A stretch of DNA of 64,000 nt from Microbacterium excoecariae (GCF_011326725.1 NZ_JAANCO010000001.1:1897115-1961114); one strand, 5' to 3'; numbered from the stretch's first letter, positions 17,091-26,090 are shown. Numbers and translations are program-made. Notes: generated by a model not told the origin, from the letters alone.

Positions 17091-18494
17091 ATGACATCGT
17101 TCTCAGACCTCGGGGTCGATCAGGACATCGTCGACGTCCTCGCGAACAAGGGAATCCAGGACGCGTTCCCCATCCAGGAGCAGACGATCCCCATCTCCCT
17201 CCCCGGCCAGGACGTCATCGGCCAGGCGAAGACGGGGACGGGCAAGACCTTCGGGTTCGGCATCCCGGTGGTCCAGCGCCTCGGCGCGGATCCGGAACCG
17301 GGCGTCAAGGCGCTCATCGTCGTCCCGACGCGCGAGCTCGCGACGCAGGTCTTCGAGGACATGGACCTGCTCACGCGGGGCCGGTCGACGAGCGTCGTGG
17401 CGATCTACGGCGGCAAGGCTTACGAGGGTCAGATCGAGCAGCTGCGCGCGGGCGCCCAGATCGTCGTCGGCACGCCCGGCCGCCTGATCGACCTCGCGAA
17501 CCAGCGTCTCCTCGACCTCTCGAACGCCACCGAGGTCGTCCTCGACGAGGCCGACAAGATGCTGGACCTCGGCTTCCTCGCGGACATCGAGAAGATCTTC
17601 CAGAAGGTCGCGCCGCAGCGCCACACGCAGCTGTTCAGCGCGACGATGCCCGGCCCCATCGTCGCGCTGGCGCGGCGGTTCATGTCGAGCCCCATTCACA
17701 TTCGCGCCTCGGACCCCGACGAGGGCCTCACGCAGGCCAACATCCGCCACGTCATCTACCGCGCGCACCAGCTCGACAAGGACGAGGTGATCGGCCGCAT
17801 CCTGCAGGCCGAGGGCCGCGGCAAGACCGTCATCTTCACGCGCACGAAGCGCGCGGCGCAGCGCCTCGTCGACGAGCTCGGCGACCGCGGTTTCAGCGTG
17901 GGCGGGGTGCACGGCGACATGGGCCAGGAGCAGCGCGAACGCTCGATGGCGGCGTTCAAAGCGGGCAAGCGGGATGTCCTCGTGGCGACTGACGTCGCCG
18001 CGCGCGGCATCGACGTCAACGACGTCACCCACGTGATCAACCACACGATCCCGGACGACGAGAAGACGTACCTCCACCGCGCGGGCCGCACCGGTCGCGC
18101 GGGCCGCGAGGGCACGGCCGTGACGTTCGTGGACTGGGACGACCTGCACAAGTGGGCGCTCATCAACCGCGCGCTGGACTTCGGGCAGCCCGAGCCGGTC
18201 GAGACGTACTCCACGAGCCCGCACCTCTACACCGACCTGAACATCCCGGAGGGGACGAAGGGCCGGATCGTCGACGCCCCGGAGAAGAAGTCCGACGAGC
18301 GTCCGCGCGGCGAGTCGCGATCGCGGCGCCGCACGCGGTCGCCCGAGACGGGCGACGGCGAGCGCGCGCAGAAGGGCCCGGGCGAGGGCACGCACGACGG
18401 CGAGGGCAAGGAGCACCACGACGGCAAGCCCGCCGCGGCGCGCCGCCGTCGGCGGCGCCGGCGCTCCTCGGGCCAGACCCAGCAGGGCGCGTAG
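17091..18494 (+). CDS. DEAD-box ATP-dependent RNA helicase (RhlE/DeaD type)
   Basis: 467 residues. Motifs in order: Q motif (FPIQEQTIPISL), Walker A AKTGTGKT (46-53), PTREL, DEAD (152-155), SAT (183-185), ARGIDV and HRAGRTGRAG. The last ~90 residues form a hydrophilic tail ending in an Arg-rich run, typical of RNA-binding extensions of actinobacterial RhlE. It unwinds RNA in ribosome assembly or turnover, often in the cold. A possible leader of ~120 bases could carry autoregulation. A strong terminator follows the stop by 9 bases. Confidence 0.93.
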   Translation: MTSFSDLGVDQDIVDVLANKGIQDAFPIQEQTIPISLPGQDVIGQAKTGTGKTFGFGIPVVQRLGADPEPGVKALIVVPTRELATQVFEDMDLLTRGRSTSVVAIYGGKAYEGQIEQLRAGAQIVVGTPGRLIDLANQRLLDLSNATEVVLDEADKMLDLGFLADIEKIFQKVAPQRHTQLFSATMPGPIVALARRFMSSPIHIRASDPDEGLTQANIRHVIYRAHQLDKDEVIGRILQAEGRGKTVIFTRTKRAAQRLVDELGDRGFSVGGVHGDMGQEQRERSMAAFKAGKRDVLVATDVAARGIDVNDVTHVINHTIPDDEKTYLHRAGRTGRAGREGTAVTFVDWDDLHKWALINRALDFGQPEPVETYSTSPHLYTDLNIPEGTKGRIVDAPEKKSDERPRGESRSRRRTRSPETGDGERAQKGPGEGTHDGEGKEHHDGKPAAARRRRRRRRSSGQTQQGA

Positions 18495-18503
18495 CGCCGA
18501 CGG

Positions 18504-18544
18504 ACGCCGCCGGGGGCCGGGCATACACCGGCCCCCGGCGGCGT
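18504..18544 (+). terminator. Terminator of the DEAD-box helicase gene
   Basis: Perfect 17-bp inverted repeat (18504-18520 with 18528-18544), 7-base loop, all G/C-rich and without a long T tract, as is usual for actinobacterial terminators. It begins 9 bases after the stop codon. Confidence 0.8.
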
Positions 18545-18589
18545 TCGCGTGAGACGAGGCGGAATGCGGATATTCCCAGGCGCCGTGCG

Positions 18590-18595
18590 TAGTGT
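18590..18595 (+). promoter_or_regulatory. -10 hexamer TAGTGT for leaderless EEP gene
   Basis: TAGTGT lies 7 bases before the GTG at 18603 and decides that start over the in-frame codon at 18549. Confidence 0.5.
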
Positions 18596-18602
18596 CGCGA
18601 GC

Positions 18603-19622
18603 GTGCTGCGCTGGCTGGGAATCCTCATCACGGTTCTTTTCGCGTGCGCCGTCGCCGTCGTGACGTGGCCGCACTTCTTCGAGCTGGAGAAAACCCTCCC
18701 GTTCGCGCAACTCGCGGCGCTTCGCGGCGGGACCGTCGCCGTGCTCGCCGCCCTCTCGGTCCTCTTCCTCCTGCTCGCCGCCGCGCGGCGCCTGCGGGGA
18801 TTCGCCCTCTCGATGGCCTTCGTCTGCGTCGTCGGCGCGATCTGCGGCGGCGTCACCCTCGGCCTGCGAGGGTACGGATCCGCGTCGCTGCCCGACAAGA
18901 CCGAGGCAAGCATCCGGGTGATGACGTGGAACACGGCCGGCAACGCGGCCGGGGCGGACACCATCGCGCAGACGGCGGCCGCGATCGAGGCCGACGTCGT
19001 CGTCCTCCCCGAGACCGCGGAGGGCGTGGGCGAGGAGGTCGCCGTCCTCATGCGCGACCTCGGACAGCCCATGTGGGTGCACAACGAGACCTACAACGAG
19101 GAGGTCAAGCTCGGGCCCCAGGCGTGGCAGACGACCATCCTCATCTCGCCGGAACTCGGCGACTACTCCGTCATCGACGCCTCCGACGACGGGACGACGA
19201 TGCTCCCGACCGCCGTCGCCATGCCCGTCTCCGGGAACGGGCCCATCATCGTCGCGGCGCACGCGGTCGCCCCGCAGCCGCAGTACATGAGCGCGTGGCG
19301 CAGCGACCTGCGCTGGCTGGCCGACCAGTGCGTCGACGGCAACGTCATCCTCGCTGGCGACTTCAACGCGACGCTCGACAACATGGCCGGCCTCGGCGAG
19401 TCGGGCCACGACATGGGCTGGTGCACCGACTCCGCCGCCGTGACGGGCAATGGCGCCGTCGGCACCTGGCCCGCGAGCGCTCCCTCGATCCTCGGCGCGC
19501 CGATCGACCACGTCATGGCGTCAGACGCGTGGGAGACGACGGGATCCGTTGTGCTCACGACCCTCGACGACGCGGGCAGCGACCACCGGCCGCTCGTCGT
19601 GCAGCTCGAACCCGCGAACTGA
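18603..19622 (+). CDS. Membrane-anchored endonuclease/exonuclease/phosphatase (EEP) family protein
   Basis: 339 residues from the GTG at 18603. There are about three N-terminal transmembrane helices in the first ~85 residues, then an EEP domain with IRVMTWNTAG, VVLPET, AGDFNAT, PIDHVMAS and GSDHRPL, which supply the metal and catalytic Asn/Asp/His residues. The catalytic domain should face outside. Members cleave phosphodiesters of nucleic acids, lipids or inositol phosphates; substrate cannot be read from sequence. It stands alone between a terminator and the aminopeptidase gene. Confidence 0.82.
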   Translation: MLRWLGILITVLFACAVAVVTWPHFFELEKTLPFAQLAALRGGTVAVLAALSVLFLLLAAARRLRGFALSMAFVCVVGAICGGVTLGLRGYGSASLPDKTEASIRVMTWNTAGNAAGADTIAQTAAAIEADVVVLPETAEGVGEEVAVLMRDLGQPMWVHNETYNEEVKLGPQAWQTTILISPELGDYSVIDASDDGTTMLPTAVAMPVSGNGPIIVAAHAVAPQPQYMSAWRSDLRWLADQCVDGNVILAGDFNATLDNMAGLGESGHDMGWCTDSAAVTGNGAVGTWPASAPSILGAPIDHVMASDAWETTGSVVLTTLDDAGSDHRPLVVQLEPAN

Positions 19623-19660
19623 CCGGGCGCGGGCGCTCCGGCCGGTGAGAGACTGGACAG

Positions 19661-21061
19661 ATGACGTCCACGGATCAGAAGACCGAAGACGGCGCGGACA
19701 CCAACACCAACCGCCGTCAGCCCTACCCCCAGGGGTTCCTCGACACGATCGGAACCGGCTGGGCCGCGCGCGACGAGACGCTGCCCCCCGAGCGGCCGCA
19801 GGCGCCCTTCGCGCTCGCGCGGCGCGCCGCCCTCAGCGCGCAGTTCACCGGAAAGCGCCTCGTGATCCCCGCCGGCGGGTTCGCCCAGCGCAGTAACGAC
19901 ACCGACTTCCCGTTCCGCGCGCACTCGGCGTTCGCTCACCTCACGGGGTGGGGATCCGACGCGGTCGCGGACTCCGTGCTCCTGTTCGAGCCGGCCGGAT
20001 CGGGCCACGACGTGACGCTGTACCTGCGCGATCGCGCGACTCGCGAGACCGAGGAGTTCTACCGCGACGCGACGATCGGCGAGTTCTGGGTCGGCCCGCG
20101 TCCCTCGCTGGCCGCCGTTGCCGCCGATCTCGGCGTCGCGACCGCGCCGCTCGAGACCCTCGAGCGCACGCCCGACGATCTCGTCGTCGGCGAGCACGAC
20201 GGGCTCACGAGCGCGGTCTCGGAGCTGCGCCTGGTCAAGGACGCGTACGAGATCGAGCAGCTGCAGCTCGCCGTGGACACGACGGCCCGCGGCTTCGACG
20301 ACATCGTGCGCGAGCTGCCGCGCATCATCGAGCACCCGCGCGGCGAGCGGGTCGTCGAGGGCGTGTTCCACCTGCGCGCCCGGAGCGACGGCAACTGGGA
20401 GGGCTACGACACGATCGCCGCCTCCGGTCCCCACGCGTGTTACCTGCACTGGACGCGCAACGACGGCGCCGTCCTGCCGGGCGACCTTATCCTCGTCGAC
20501 GCCGGCGTCGAGGTCGACAGCCTCTACACCGCCGACATCACGCGCACGCTGCCGGTCAGCGGCACCTTCACGCCGATCCAGCGCCGGATCTACGAGGCGG
20601 TCCGCGAGGCCGCCGACGCCGCGTTCGCCGCCGCCCGGCCGGGAATGCGCTTCCGCGAGCTGCACGACACGGCCATGGGGGTCATCGCGCGCCGCACGGC
20701 CGAATGGGGGCTGCTGCCCGTGAGCGCCGAGGAGGCGCTCGATGCCGACCGCGGCGGGCACCAGCGCCGGTACATGGTGCACGGCACGAGCCACCACCTC
20801 GGCCTCGACGTGCACGACTGCGCGCAGGCGCGCCGAGAGATGTATTACGAGGGCGTCGTCGAGCCGGGCATGGTGTTCACGATCGAGCCGGGGCTGTACT
20901 TCCAGATCGACGACGAGACCGTTCCGGCCGAGTACCGCGGCATCGGCGTGCGGATCGAGGACGACATCCTCATGACCGAGGACGGCCCCGTGAACCTCTC
21001 GGCCGGCATCCCGCGCACGGCCGACGAGATCGAGGCCTGGCTGGCTCAGTCCCGCGACTGA
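19661..21061 (+). CDS. pepP: Aminopeptidase P family (Xaa-Pro aminopeptidase)
   Basis: 466 residues: N-terminal AMP_N domain (about 45-190) and C-terminal M24 'pita-bread' domain. Metal ligands are visible: Asp in DAGVEVDSLYTADITRT, His in HGTSHHLGLDVHD, Glu in FTIEPGLYF and Glu in GVRIEDDILM. The enzyme removes N-terminal residues ahead of proline, in the cytoplasm. The ATG at 19661 follows the EEP gene by 38 bases. Its 3' end overlaps the convergent stress-protein gene by 16 bases. Confidence 0.92.
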   Translation: MTSTDQKTEDGADTNTNRRQPYPQGFLDTIGTGWAARDETLPPERPQAPFALARRAALSAQFTGKRLVIPAGGFAQRSNDTDFPFRAHSAFAHLTGWGSDAVADSVLLFEPAGSGHDVTLYLRDRATRETEEFYRDATIGEFWVGPRPSLAAVAADLGVATAPLETLERTPDDLVVGEHDGLTSAVSELRLVKDAYEIEQLQLAVDTTARGFDDIVRELPRIIEHPRGERVVEGVFHLRARSDGNWEGYDTIAASGPHACYLHWTRNDGAVLPGDLILVDAGVEVDSLYTADITRTLPVSGTFTPIQRRIYEAVREAADAAFAAARPGMRFRELHDTAMGVIARRTAEWGLLPVSAEEALDADRGGHQRRYMVHGTSHHLGLDVHDCAQARREMYYEGVVEPGMVFTIEPGLYFQIDDETVPAEYRGIGVRIEDDILMTEDGPVNLSAGIPRTADEIEAWLAQSRD

Positions 21062-21729
21062 TCCGGCGCGTCCCGGTCCGCACCGTCGCCGCCCGCGTCG
21101 TGCGCCGCCTGCGCCTCCGGCGCGGGCGGCGTCTCGCGGGTGGCCGGCGGGATCGCCTCATCGGCGGCGGGCGCGTGAGCCTGATCGGTCTGCTGATCGC
21201 TCAGGCGGATCCCGTAGCGCGGCGGCTCCGTGGAGCGCGGCTGCGCGACGACCGTCCGGGGGCGTTTCGTCGTTCCGAGGAGGCGCCGAGACTCGGCCAC
21301 CTGCGGCGCGGACACGGCCACCTCGTAGTGGTCCGCGGCCACCGTCATGACGCTCGCGAAGTCGCGCCGGCGCCGCACGATCGAATAGCTCAGGAGCCGG
21401 AAGAGCATCCCGAGCCCCACGCCGATGAGGATGACGCCGCCCATGGTCGCGAGCGGCACGTCCGGCACCCAGATCACGGTGAACGCGGCGAACAGCAGGC
21501 CGAGCATGACGCCGTTGAGCGCTCCCTGCCACGCCGACTGCGCCCAGCCAAGGCGCCCCGTGACCTTCTCGACCGATCGCAGCGCCGTGCCGACGATCGC
21601 GATGTCGCGCGCCGGCACGCTGTTCTCGATGAGCATCGACACGGCCTTCTGCGCGCCCTCGTACGTGGTGAAGGTGGCGACCGTCTCGCCGACCTCGGGC
21701 GTGCGGCCGCGCGCGTTCATCATGCTCAT
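21046..21729 (-). CDS. General stress protein 17M-like membrane protein
   Basis: 227 residues from the ATG at 21729. The N-terminal YflT/GSP17M-like domain (about 10-60: VATFTTYEGAQKAVSMLIEN) precedes two transmembrane helices (about 70-110) joined by a short loop, then a cytoplasmic region and a long Pro/Ala/Asp-rich tail. This arrangement is common in actinobacteria (Rv1234-like, beside the MgtE-N gene). Biochemical function is unknown. Three ATGs occur close together at the start (21729, 21723, 21720), so the exact one is uncertain by three residues. Confidence 0.8.
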   Translation of the reverse strand: MSMMNARGRTPEVGETVATFTTYEGAQKAVSMLIENSVPARDIAIVGTALRSVEKVTGRLGWAQSAWQGALNGVMLGLLFAAFTVIWVPDVPLATMGGVILIGVGLGMLFRLLSYSIVRRRRDFASVMTVAADHYEVAVSAPQVAESRRLLGTTKRPRTVVAQPRSTEPPRYGIRLSDQQTDQAHAPAADEAIPPATRETPPAPEAQAAHDAGGDGADRDAPDQSRD

Positions 21730-21833
21730 GAGGCGATTCTCCCACGGCGTGCGCGGACCACGACGCGATCGCGCTCTGGGCGAACGACGCGGGGCGCGCG
21801 ACGCGACCGGACCGGATCCGCGGCCCACGCCGT

Positions 21834-21839
21834 TACGCT
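21834..21839 (+). promoter_or_regulatory. -10 hexamer TACGCT for the leaderless MgtE-N/DUF1003/mrp operon
   Basis: TACGCT lies 6 bases before the GTG at 21846, the first gene of a three-gene overlapping operon. Confidence 0.5.
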
Positions 21840-21845
21840 GGCCTG

Positions 21846-23132
21846 GTGAGCACGCAGAGGGTTTTCGTCGGGCGCCTGGCCGGGTGCCCCGTCTTCGACC
21901 CGGCGGGCGACCGCCTGGGCAAGGTCCGCGACGTCGTGGTCGTCTATCGCAGCGCCGGCGCGCCTCGCGTCATCGGCCTCGTCCTCGAGATCCCGGGCCG
22001 CAGACAGGTCTTCGTCTCGATCGGCCGCGTCACGTCGATCGCGCAGGGCCAGGTCATCACGACGGGCCTCATCAACGTGCGCCGCTTTCAGCCCCGAGCC
22101 GACGAACGCCGCATCATGGCCGAGATCATCGGCAGGCGTGTCGACCTCCGCTCGGGCGAGGGTTCCGCCACGATCGAGGACGTCGGGATCGAGCCGAGCC
22201 GCATCGGCGAGTGGTCCGTGTCGCAGCTCTTCCTCCGTCGGCCCCGCACGAGCGGATCCCCGTTCTCCAAGGGACCGACGACCTTCGCGCGGTGGGCCGA
22301 GGTCATCGAGCAGAAGGCTCCCGGCGAGGCGCAGTCGGCCGAGCATCTCGCGCAGAGCTTCGCGGAGCTGCGCCCCGCGGACCTCGCCAACACACTGCTC
22401 GACCTTCCGGCCGACCGCATGATCGAGGTGGTCGCGGAGCTCAGCGACGCGCGTCTCGCCGACGCCCTCGAGGAGATGCCCGAGGAGGAGCAGGTGCAGA
22501 TCCTGGAGGCGATCGGCGACGAGCGCGCCGCCGACGTGCTCGACGCGATGGACCCCGACGACGCCGCGGACGTCCTTGCGGAGCTGAGCGACGAGCGCAG
22601 CGAGGAGCTGCTCCAGATGATGGAGCCGGACGAGGCGGACGACGTGCGCCTGATCCTGCGATACGGATCCGACACGGCCGGCGGTCTGATGACCACGGAG
22701 CCGCTCATCCTCCCCGCCGACGCGACGATTGCGGAGGCGCTCGCCCACATCCGCCGCCACGAACTGCACCCCGCGCTGGCGGCGAGCGTCTACGTCACGC
22801 TCCCGCCCTACGAAACCCCGACGGGCCGTTATCTCGGCGCCGTGCACTTCCAGCGCATGCTGCGCTACCCGCCGCACGAGCGCATCGGCGCGATCCTCGA
22901 CGACTCGCTCGAGCCCGTGCAGGCCACGGCGCCGGCGGCCGAGGTCGCGCGGCGGCTCGCGAGCTACGACCTCGTCTCGATGCCGGTCGCGGATCCCGCG
23001 CACCGCCTCCTCGGCGCCGTCACCGTCGACGACATGCTCGACTTCCTCCTCCCCGACGACTGGCGCTCGCACGACGAGGATGATCCCCTCCCCGCGACCG
23101 CCACCGGTGCGATCCGCACGGAGCGTGCGTGA
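21846..23132 (+). CDS. PRC-barrel / MgtE N-terminal / CBS domain protein without transporter domain
   Basis: 428 residues. Order: PRC-barrel-like region (about 10-150), MgtE_N superhelical domain (about 175-270, repeats like DALEEMPEEEQVQILEAIGD and MDPDDAADVLAELS), then a CBS pair (about 280-400). The membrane domain of a real MgtE channel is absent, so it is a Mg2+-sensing cytosolic module rather than a transporter; this is known in actinobacteria (Rv1232c). It overlaps the DUF1003 gene by 4 bases; the two may work together in Mg2+ handling, which is inference. Confidence 0.85.
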   Translation: MSTQRVFVGRLAGCPVFDPAGDRLGKVRDVVVVYRSAGAPRVIGLVLEIPGRRQVFVSIGRVTSIAQGQVITTGLINVRRFQPRADERRIMAEIIGRRVDLRSGEGSATIEDVGIEPSRIGEWSVSQLFLRRPRTSGSPFSKGPTTFARWAEVIEQKAPGEAQSAEHLAQSFAELRPADLANTLLDLPADRMIEVVAELSDARLADALEEMPEEEQVQILEAIGDERAADVLDAMDPDDAADVLAELSDERSEELLQMMEPDEADDVRLILRYGSDTAGGLMTTEPLILPADATIAEALAHIRRHELHPALAASVYVTLPPYETPTGRYLGAVHFQRMLRYPPHERIGAILDDSLEPVQATAPAAEVARRLASYDLVSMPVADPAHRLLGAVTVDDMLDFLLPDDWRSHDEDDPLPATATGAIRTERA

Positions 23133-23605
23133 TGGCCGCGCCCCAGGACCGCGGGTTCGCGCGCGGGCGCCGGCCGGCGCTCGGCGACGACGCGCCGCGC
23201 GCCAGCGATCGGTTCGGGCGCGCGACGGAGTGGATCGCGCGCGCGATGGGCACGCCCTGGTTCCTCGTCATCCTCACCCTGTTCTGCGTGGCGTGGATGG
23301 CCTGGAACACGATCGCGCCGCTGGAGTGGCGATTCGACTCCGCGGCGATCGGGTTCACGGCGCTGACGCTGCTGCTCTCGCTGCAGGCGTCCTACGCCGC
23401 GCCCCTCATCCTCCTGGCGCAGAACCGGCAGGACGATCGCGACCGAGTGGCCCTCGAGCAAGACCGCCAGCGCGCCGAGCGCAATCTCGCCGACACCGAG
23501 TATCTCGCCCGTGAGATCGCGTCGGTGCGGCTCACGCTGGAAGCGCTCGAGAAGACGCTCCGCGAGCTCGACGCGCCGCATCATCGCAGGAAGGACGACG
23601 CGTGA
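23129..23605 (+). CDS. DUF1003 membrane protein
   Basis: 158 residues from a GTG overlapping the previous stop (GTGA). Two hydrophobic helices (about 45-65 and 75-95) carry the DUF1003 signature GTPWFLVILTLFCVAWMAWN and LTLLLSLQASYAAPLILLAQNRQ, followed by a charged coiled-coil tail. The function of DUF1003 is unknown; its repeated pairing with MgtE-N/CBS proteins suggests a cation-related membrane role. It overlaps mrp by 4 bases, so all three genes are coupled. Confidence 0.85.
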   Translation: MMAAPQDRGFARGRRPALGDDAPRASDRFGRATEWIARAMGTPWFLVILTLFCVAWMAWNTIAPLEWRFDSAAIGFTALTLLLSLQASYAAPLILLAQNRQDDRDRVALEQDRQRAERNLADTEYLAREIASVRLTLEALEKTLRELDAPHHRRKDDA

Positions 23606-24750
23606 CGGACTCTGCCCTCGCCGACCGCGTCCGTGCCGCGGTCGGCCGCGTCACGGATCCGGAGCTGCGCCGGCCTCTGTCCGAGCTCGACATGGTGCGC
23701 GGCGTGACCGCCACCGGCGACGACGTGCGGGTCGAGATCGCGCTCACGATCGCGGGGTGCCCCGCCGCGGACCGGATCGAGCGGGACGTGCGCTCGGCCG
23801 CCGAGTCGGCCGCTCCCGGCGGATCCGTCACGATCGACGTCGGCGTCATGACCCCCGCCGAGCGCAAGGCACTCACGGAGCGCCTAAAGGGCCCGGGGCG
23901 CCGCAACCCCTTCGGCGCGGGCACGCTGACCCGCGTGGTCGCGGTCACGAGCGGCAAGGGCGGCGTCGGGAAGTCCACCGTCACGGCGAACCTCGCGGTG
24001 GCGCTGGCCCGCCGCGGGCTCACGGTCGGCCTGATCGACGCCGACGTGCACGGGTTCTCGATCCCGCAGCTTCTCGGCCTCGTCCGCGACGGCGAGGCGC
24101 CCTCCCCCACCCAGGTCGGCGACATGATCCTGCCGCCCGTCGCGCACGACGTGAAGACGATCTCGATCGGCATGTTCCTGAAGCAGTCCGACGGATCCTC
24201 CCCGGGCGCGGTCATGTGGCGCGGGCCGATGCTGCATCGCACGCTCGAGCAGTTCCTCACGGACGTCTATTTCGGGGACCTGGACGTCCTGCTCCTCGAC
24301 ATGCCGCCGGGGACCGGCGACATCGCCATCTCCGCCGGGCATCTTCTCCCGGGCGCCGAGGTCCTCGTCGTCACCACACCCCAGGCCGCCGCGAGCGACG
24401 TCGCGATCCGGTCGGGCCTCGTCGCGCGCCAGGTCGGACAGCGGGTCGTCGGGGTCGTCGAGAACATGGCGGCCATGCCGCTGGCCGACGGCACGACGCT
24501 CGACCTGTTCGGGTCGGGCGGCGGCGCCGAGGTCGCGCGCGCTCTCTCCGAGGGCGTAGAGGAGCCCGTCGAGGTCCTCGCCTCGATCCCCCTCAGCCCC
24601 GCCCTCCGCCAGGCCGGCGACGCCGGAGAACCCGTCGTGGTATCGCATCCGGACGACGCCGCGGCACGGGCGGTCGAGTCCCTCGCCGCGCGCCTCGCGT
24701 CGGGAGGCCGCCGGCTCGCGGGACGGAAGCTCCCCCTCGCGACCGCCTGA
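23602..24750 (+). CDS. mrp: Mrp/NBP35-family P-loop ATPase (Fe-S carrier type)
   Basis: 382 residues. An N-terminal MIP18/DUF59 domain (about 1-85) precedes a deviant Walker A GKGGVGKST (118-126), then LIDADVHGFSIPQLLG and LLLDMPPGTGDIAIS. The family carries Fe-S clusters and has roles in cofactor assembly. The C-terminal CxxC that binds the bridging cluster in many homologues is absent; VVENMAAMPLADGTTLDLFG lies where it would be. The GTG start overlaps the DUF1003 stop. It converges on tatB with an 11-base gap and no visible terminator. Confidence 0.9.
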   Translation: MTDSALADRVRAAVGRVTDPELRRPLSELDMVRGVTATGDDVRVEIALTIAGCPAADRIERDVRSAAESAAPGGSVTIDVGVMTPAERKALTERLKGPGRRNPFGAGTLTRVVAVTSGKGGVGKSTVTANLAVALARRGLTVGLIDADVHGFSIPQLLGLVRDGEAPSPTQVGDMILPPVAHDVKTISIGMFLKQSDGSSPGAVMWRGPMLHRTLEQFLTDVYFGDLDVLLLDMPPGTGDIAISAGHLLPGAEVLVVTTPQAAASDVAIRSGLVARQVGQRVVGVVENMAAMPLADGTTLDLFGSGGGAEVARALSEGVEEPVEVLASIPLSPALRQAGDAGEPVVVSHPDDAAARAVESLAARLASGGRRLAGRKLPLATA

Positions 24751-24761
24751 GGGCGCTACGG

Positions 24762-25133
24762 TCAGGTCGCCTCGTCGTCGAACGGCGGGGGCTCCTCGGC
24801 GGAGAACACCCTCGCCACGAGCGGTTCCGTGCGCGGGGGCGCGATCACGGCGGCGGGCCGAGCGGACGCGGGCGCGTCGTCCTCCAGGAGCGCCTCGCGA
24901 ATGATGCGGCGCGGATCGTACTGCCGCGGGTCGAGCTTTTGCCAGTCGACCTCGGAGAAATCCTCGCCCATCTCGCTCTCGACGCGGGTGCGCGCGCTCT
25001 GGACGTATTCCTTCGTGCGGCGCACGGCGCGCGCGAGCCACTCCGCGGCCTGCGGGAGGCGCTCGGGTCCGATCACGATCGCGGCGATCACCGCGACGAT
25101 GATGATCTTCTCGATCGCGAACCCGTTGAACAT
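24762..25133 (-). CDS. tatB: Twin-arginine translocase subunit TatB
   Basis: 123 residues. A single N-terminal transmembrane helix (about 7-22), hinge GPERLP and an amphipathic helix (about 25-60, EWLARAVRRTKEYVQSAR) are followed by an acidic, Pro/Ala-rich tail. The Glu in the membrane-hinge region and the tail length favour TatB over TatA. It recognises folded Tat substrates with TatC, which is not in this window. In mycobacteria tatB lies between sigE/rseA/htrA and mrp; here those stress genes are missing and the O-methyltransferase follows directly. Confidence 0.88.
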   Translation of the reverse strand: MFNGFAIEKIIIVAVIAAIVIGPERLPQAAEWLARAVRRTKEYVQSARTRVESEMGEDFSEVDWQKLDPRQYDPRRIIREALLEDDAPASARPAAVIAPPRTEPLVARVFSAEEPPPFDDEAT

Positions 25134-25195
25134 GCCCTCCAGATTACTGCCCCCGCCCGGCGCGGCCTGTCAGCGACGTTTCCGCCGCGGCGCCC

Positions 25196-25201
25196 TAGGC
25201 T
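25196..25201 (+). promoter_or_regulatory. -10 hexamer TAGGCT for leaderless O-methyltransferase gene
   Basis: TAGGCT lies 7 bases before the ATG at 25209. Confidence 0.55.
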
Positions 25202-25208
25202 GGGGTCC

Positions 25209-25853
25209 ATGAATGACAGCGCCATCGCCCGATTCGTCCGCGAGGCCGTCGTCGAGCCCGACCACATCGCCCGCGCGCGCCAGCACGCGCTCGAGCTCGG
25301 CGCGGCTCCTGTCAGCCCCGCCGTCGGCGCGCAGTGTGCCGTGATCGCCGCGGCCTCAGGCGCGTCCGCGATCATCGAGGTCGGCACGGGCGCCGGCGTC
25401 TCCGGGCTCTGGCTCCTGCACGGCGCGCCGAGCGCCGTGCTCACGACGATCGACAAGGAGCCCGAGCACCTGGCCGCGGCCCGCGATGCGTTCTCATTCG
25501 CGGGCGTGCCTGCGGCTCGCGCCCGGACGATTTCGGGTCGATCGGCCGACGTTCTCCCCCGCATGAACGAAGGCGCATACGACATCGTGCTCGTCGACGG
25601 CGATCCCGCCACCGTCATGGACGACATCGCGCACGCGCTCCGGCTGGCGCGGGCCGGCGGCACCGTGCTCGTGCCGCGCGCGCTCGCGGGCGGCAGGGTC
25701 GCGGACCCGGTGGCCCGCGACGCGCACACGGCCGACATGCGCGCCCTCATCGTGGAGACGCTCGGCGCGACCGGCGTGATCGCCGCGCTCTCGCCCGCCG
25801 CCGAGGGCCTGTTGCAGATCACCACGACGACCGAGACGCGGCTCGCCCGCTGA
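25209..25853 (+). CDS. Class I SAM-dependent O-methyltransferase
   Basis: 214 residues. SAM-binding motif I is EVGTGAGVSGLWL; the acidic ribose-binding residue follows in TTIDKEPEHLAAAR; the conserved metal/active region is YDIVLVDGDP and GGTVLVPRAL. It belongs to the cation-dependent O-methyltransferase family (Rv1220c, CCoAOMT-like); the substrate is unknown. The leaderless box and the ATG at 25209 fix the start; a longer in-frame reading upstream is an artefact across mrp. It ends at a bidirectional terminator facing the DUF3117 gene. Confidence 0.88.
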   Translation: MNDSAIARFVREAVVEPDHIARARQHALELGAAPVSPAVGAQCAVIAAASGASAIIEVGTGAGVSGLWLLHGAPSAVLTTIDKEPEHLAAARDAFSFAGVPAARARTISGRSADVLPRMNEGAYDIVLVDGDPATVMDDIAHALRLARAGGTVLVPRALAGGRVADPVARDAHTADMRALIVETLGATGVIAALSPAAEGLLQITTTTETRLAR

Positions 25854-25862
25854 CGGGAACGC

Positions 25863-25901
25863 AAAAGGGCCGGATCCTCTTTCAGAGGATCCGGCCCTTT
25901 T
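25863..25901. terminator. Bidirectional terminator between the methyltransferase and DUF3117 genes
   Basis: Perfect 18-bp inverted repeat (25863-25880 with 25884-25901), 3-base loop, flanked by AAAA and TTTT, so each strand shows a hairpin followed by T residues. Each arm contains GGATCC. Confidence 0.9.
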
Positions 25902-25916
25902 CCGGTGCGAAACAGC

Positions 25917-26090
25917 TCAGGCTGCGTCCACGGCGGCGCCCAGCACGCTGTGGAGCTCCTTCGCCTCCTCGTCGTTGACGGAGACGACGAGACGCCCCCC
26001 GCCCTCGAGCGGAACGCGGACGATGATGAGGCGCCCCTCCTTGACGGCCTCCATGGGCCCGTCTCCGGTGCGCGGCTTCATAGCAGCCAT
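25917..26090 (-). CDS. DUF3117 family small protein
   Basis: 57 residues from the ATG at 26090, with AAGGGGAG about 7 bases upstream. The sequence (MKPRTGDGPMEAVKEGRLII then GGRLVVSVNDEEAKEL) is the highly conserved actinobacterial DUF3117 (Rv1211-like). Function is unknown; strong conservation for a small protein suggests a core role. It stands alone, ended by the bidirectional terminator. Confidence 0.88.
   Translation of the reverse strand: MAAMKPRTGDGPMEAVKEGRLIIVRVPLEGGGRLVVSVNDEEAKELHSVLGAAVDAA

Noticed and set aside
16979..17992. Plus-strand frame starting at ATG 16979, near a TAGGCT box
   Set aside because: The ATG is 15 bases after the box rather than 6-7, the frame runs through the DEAD-box gene as a shadow, and the product is Arg/Pro-rich without similarity.
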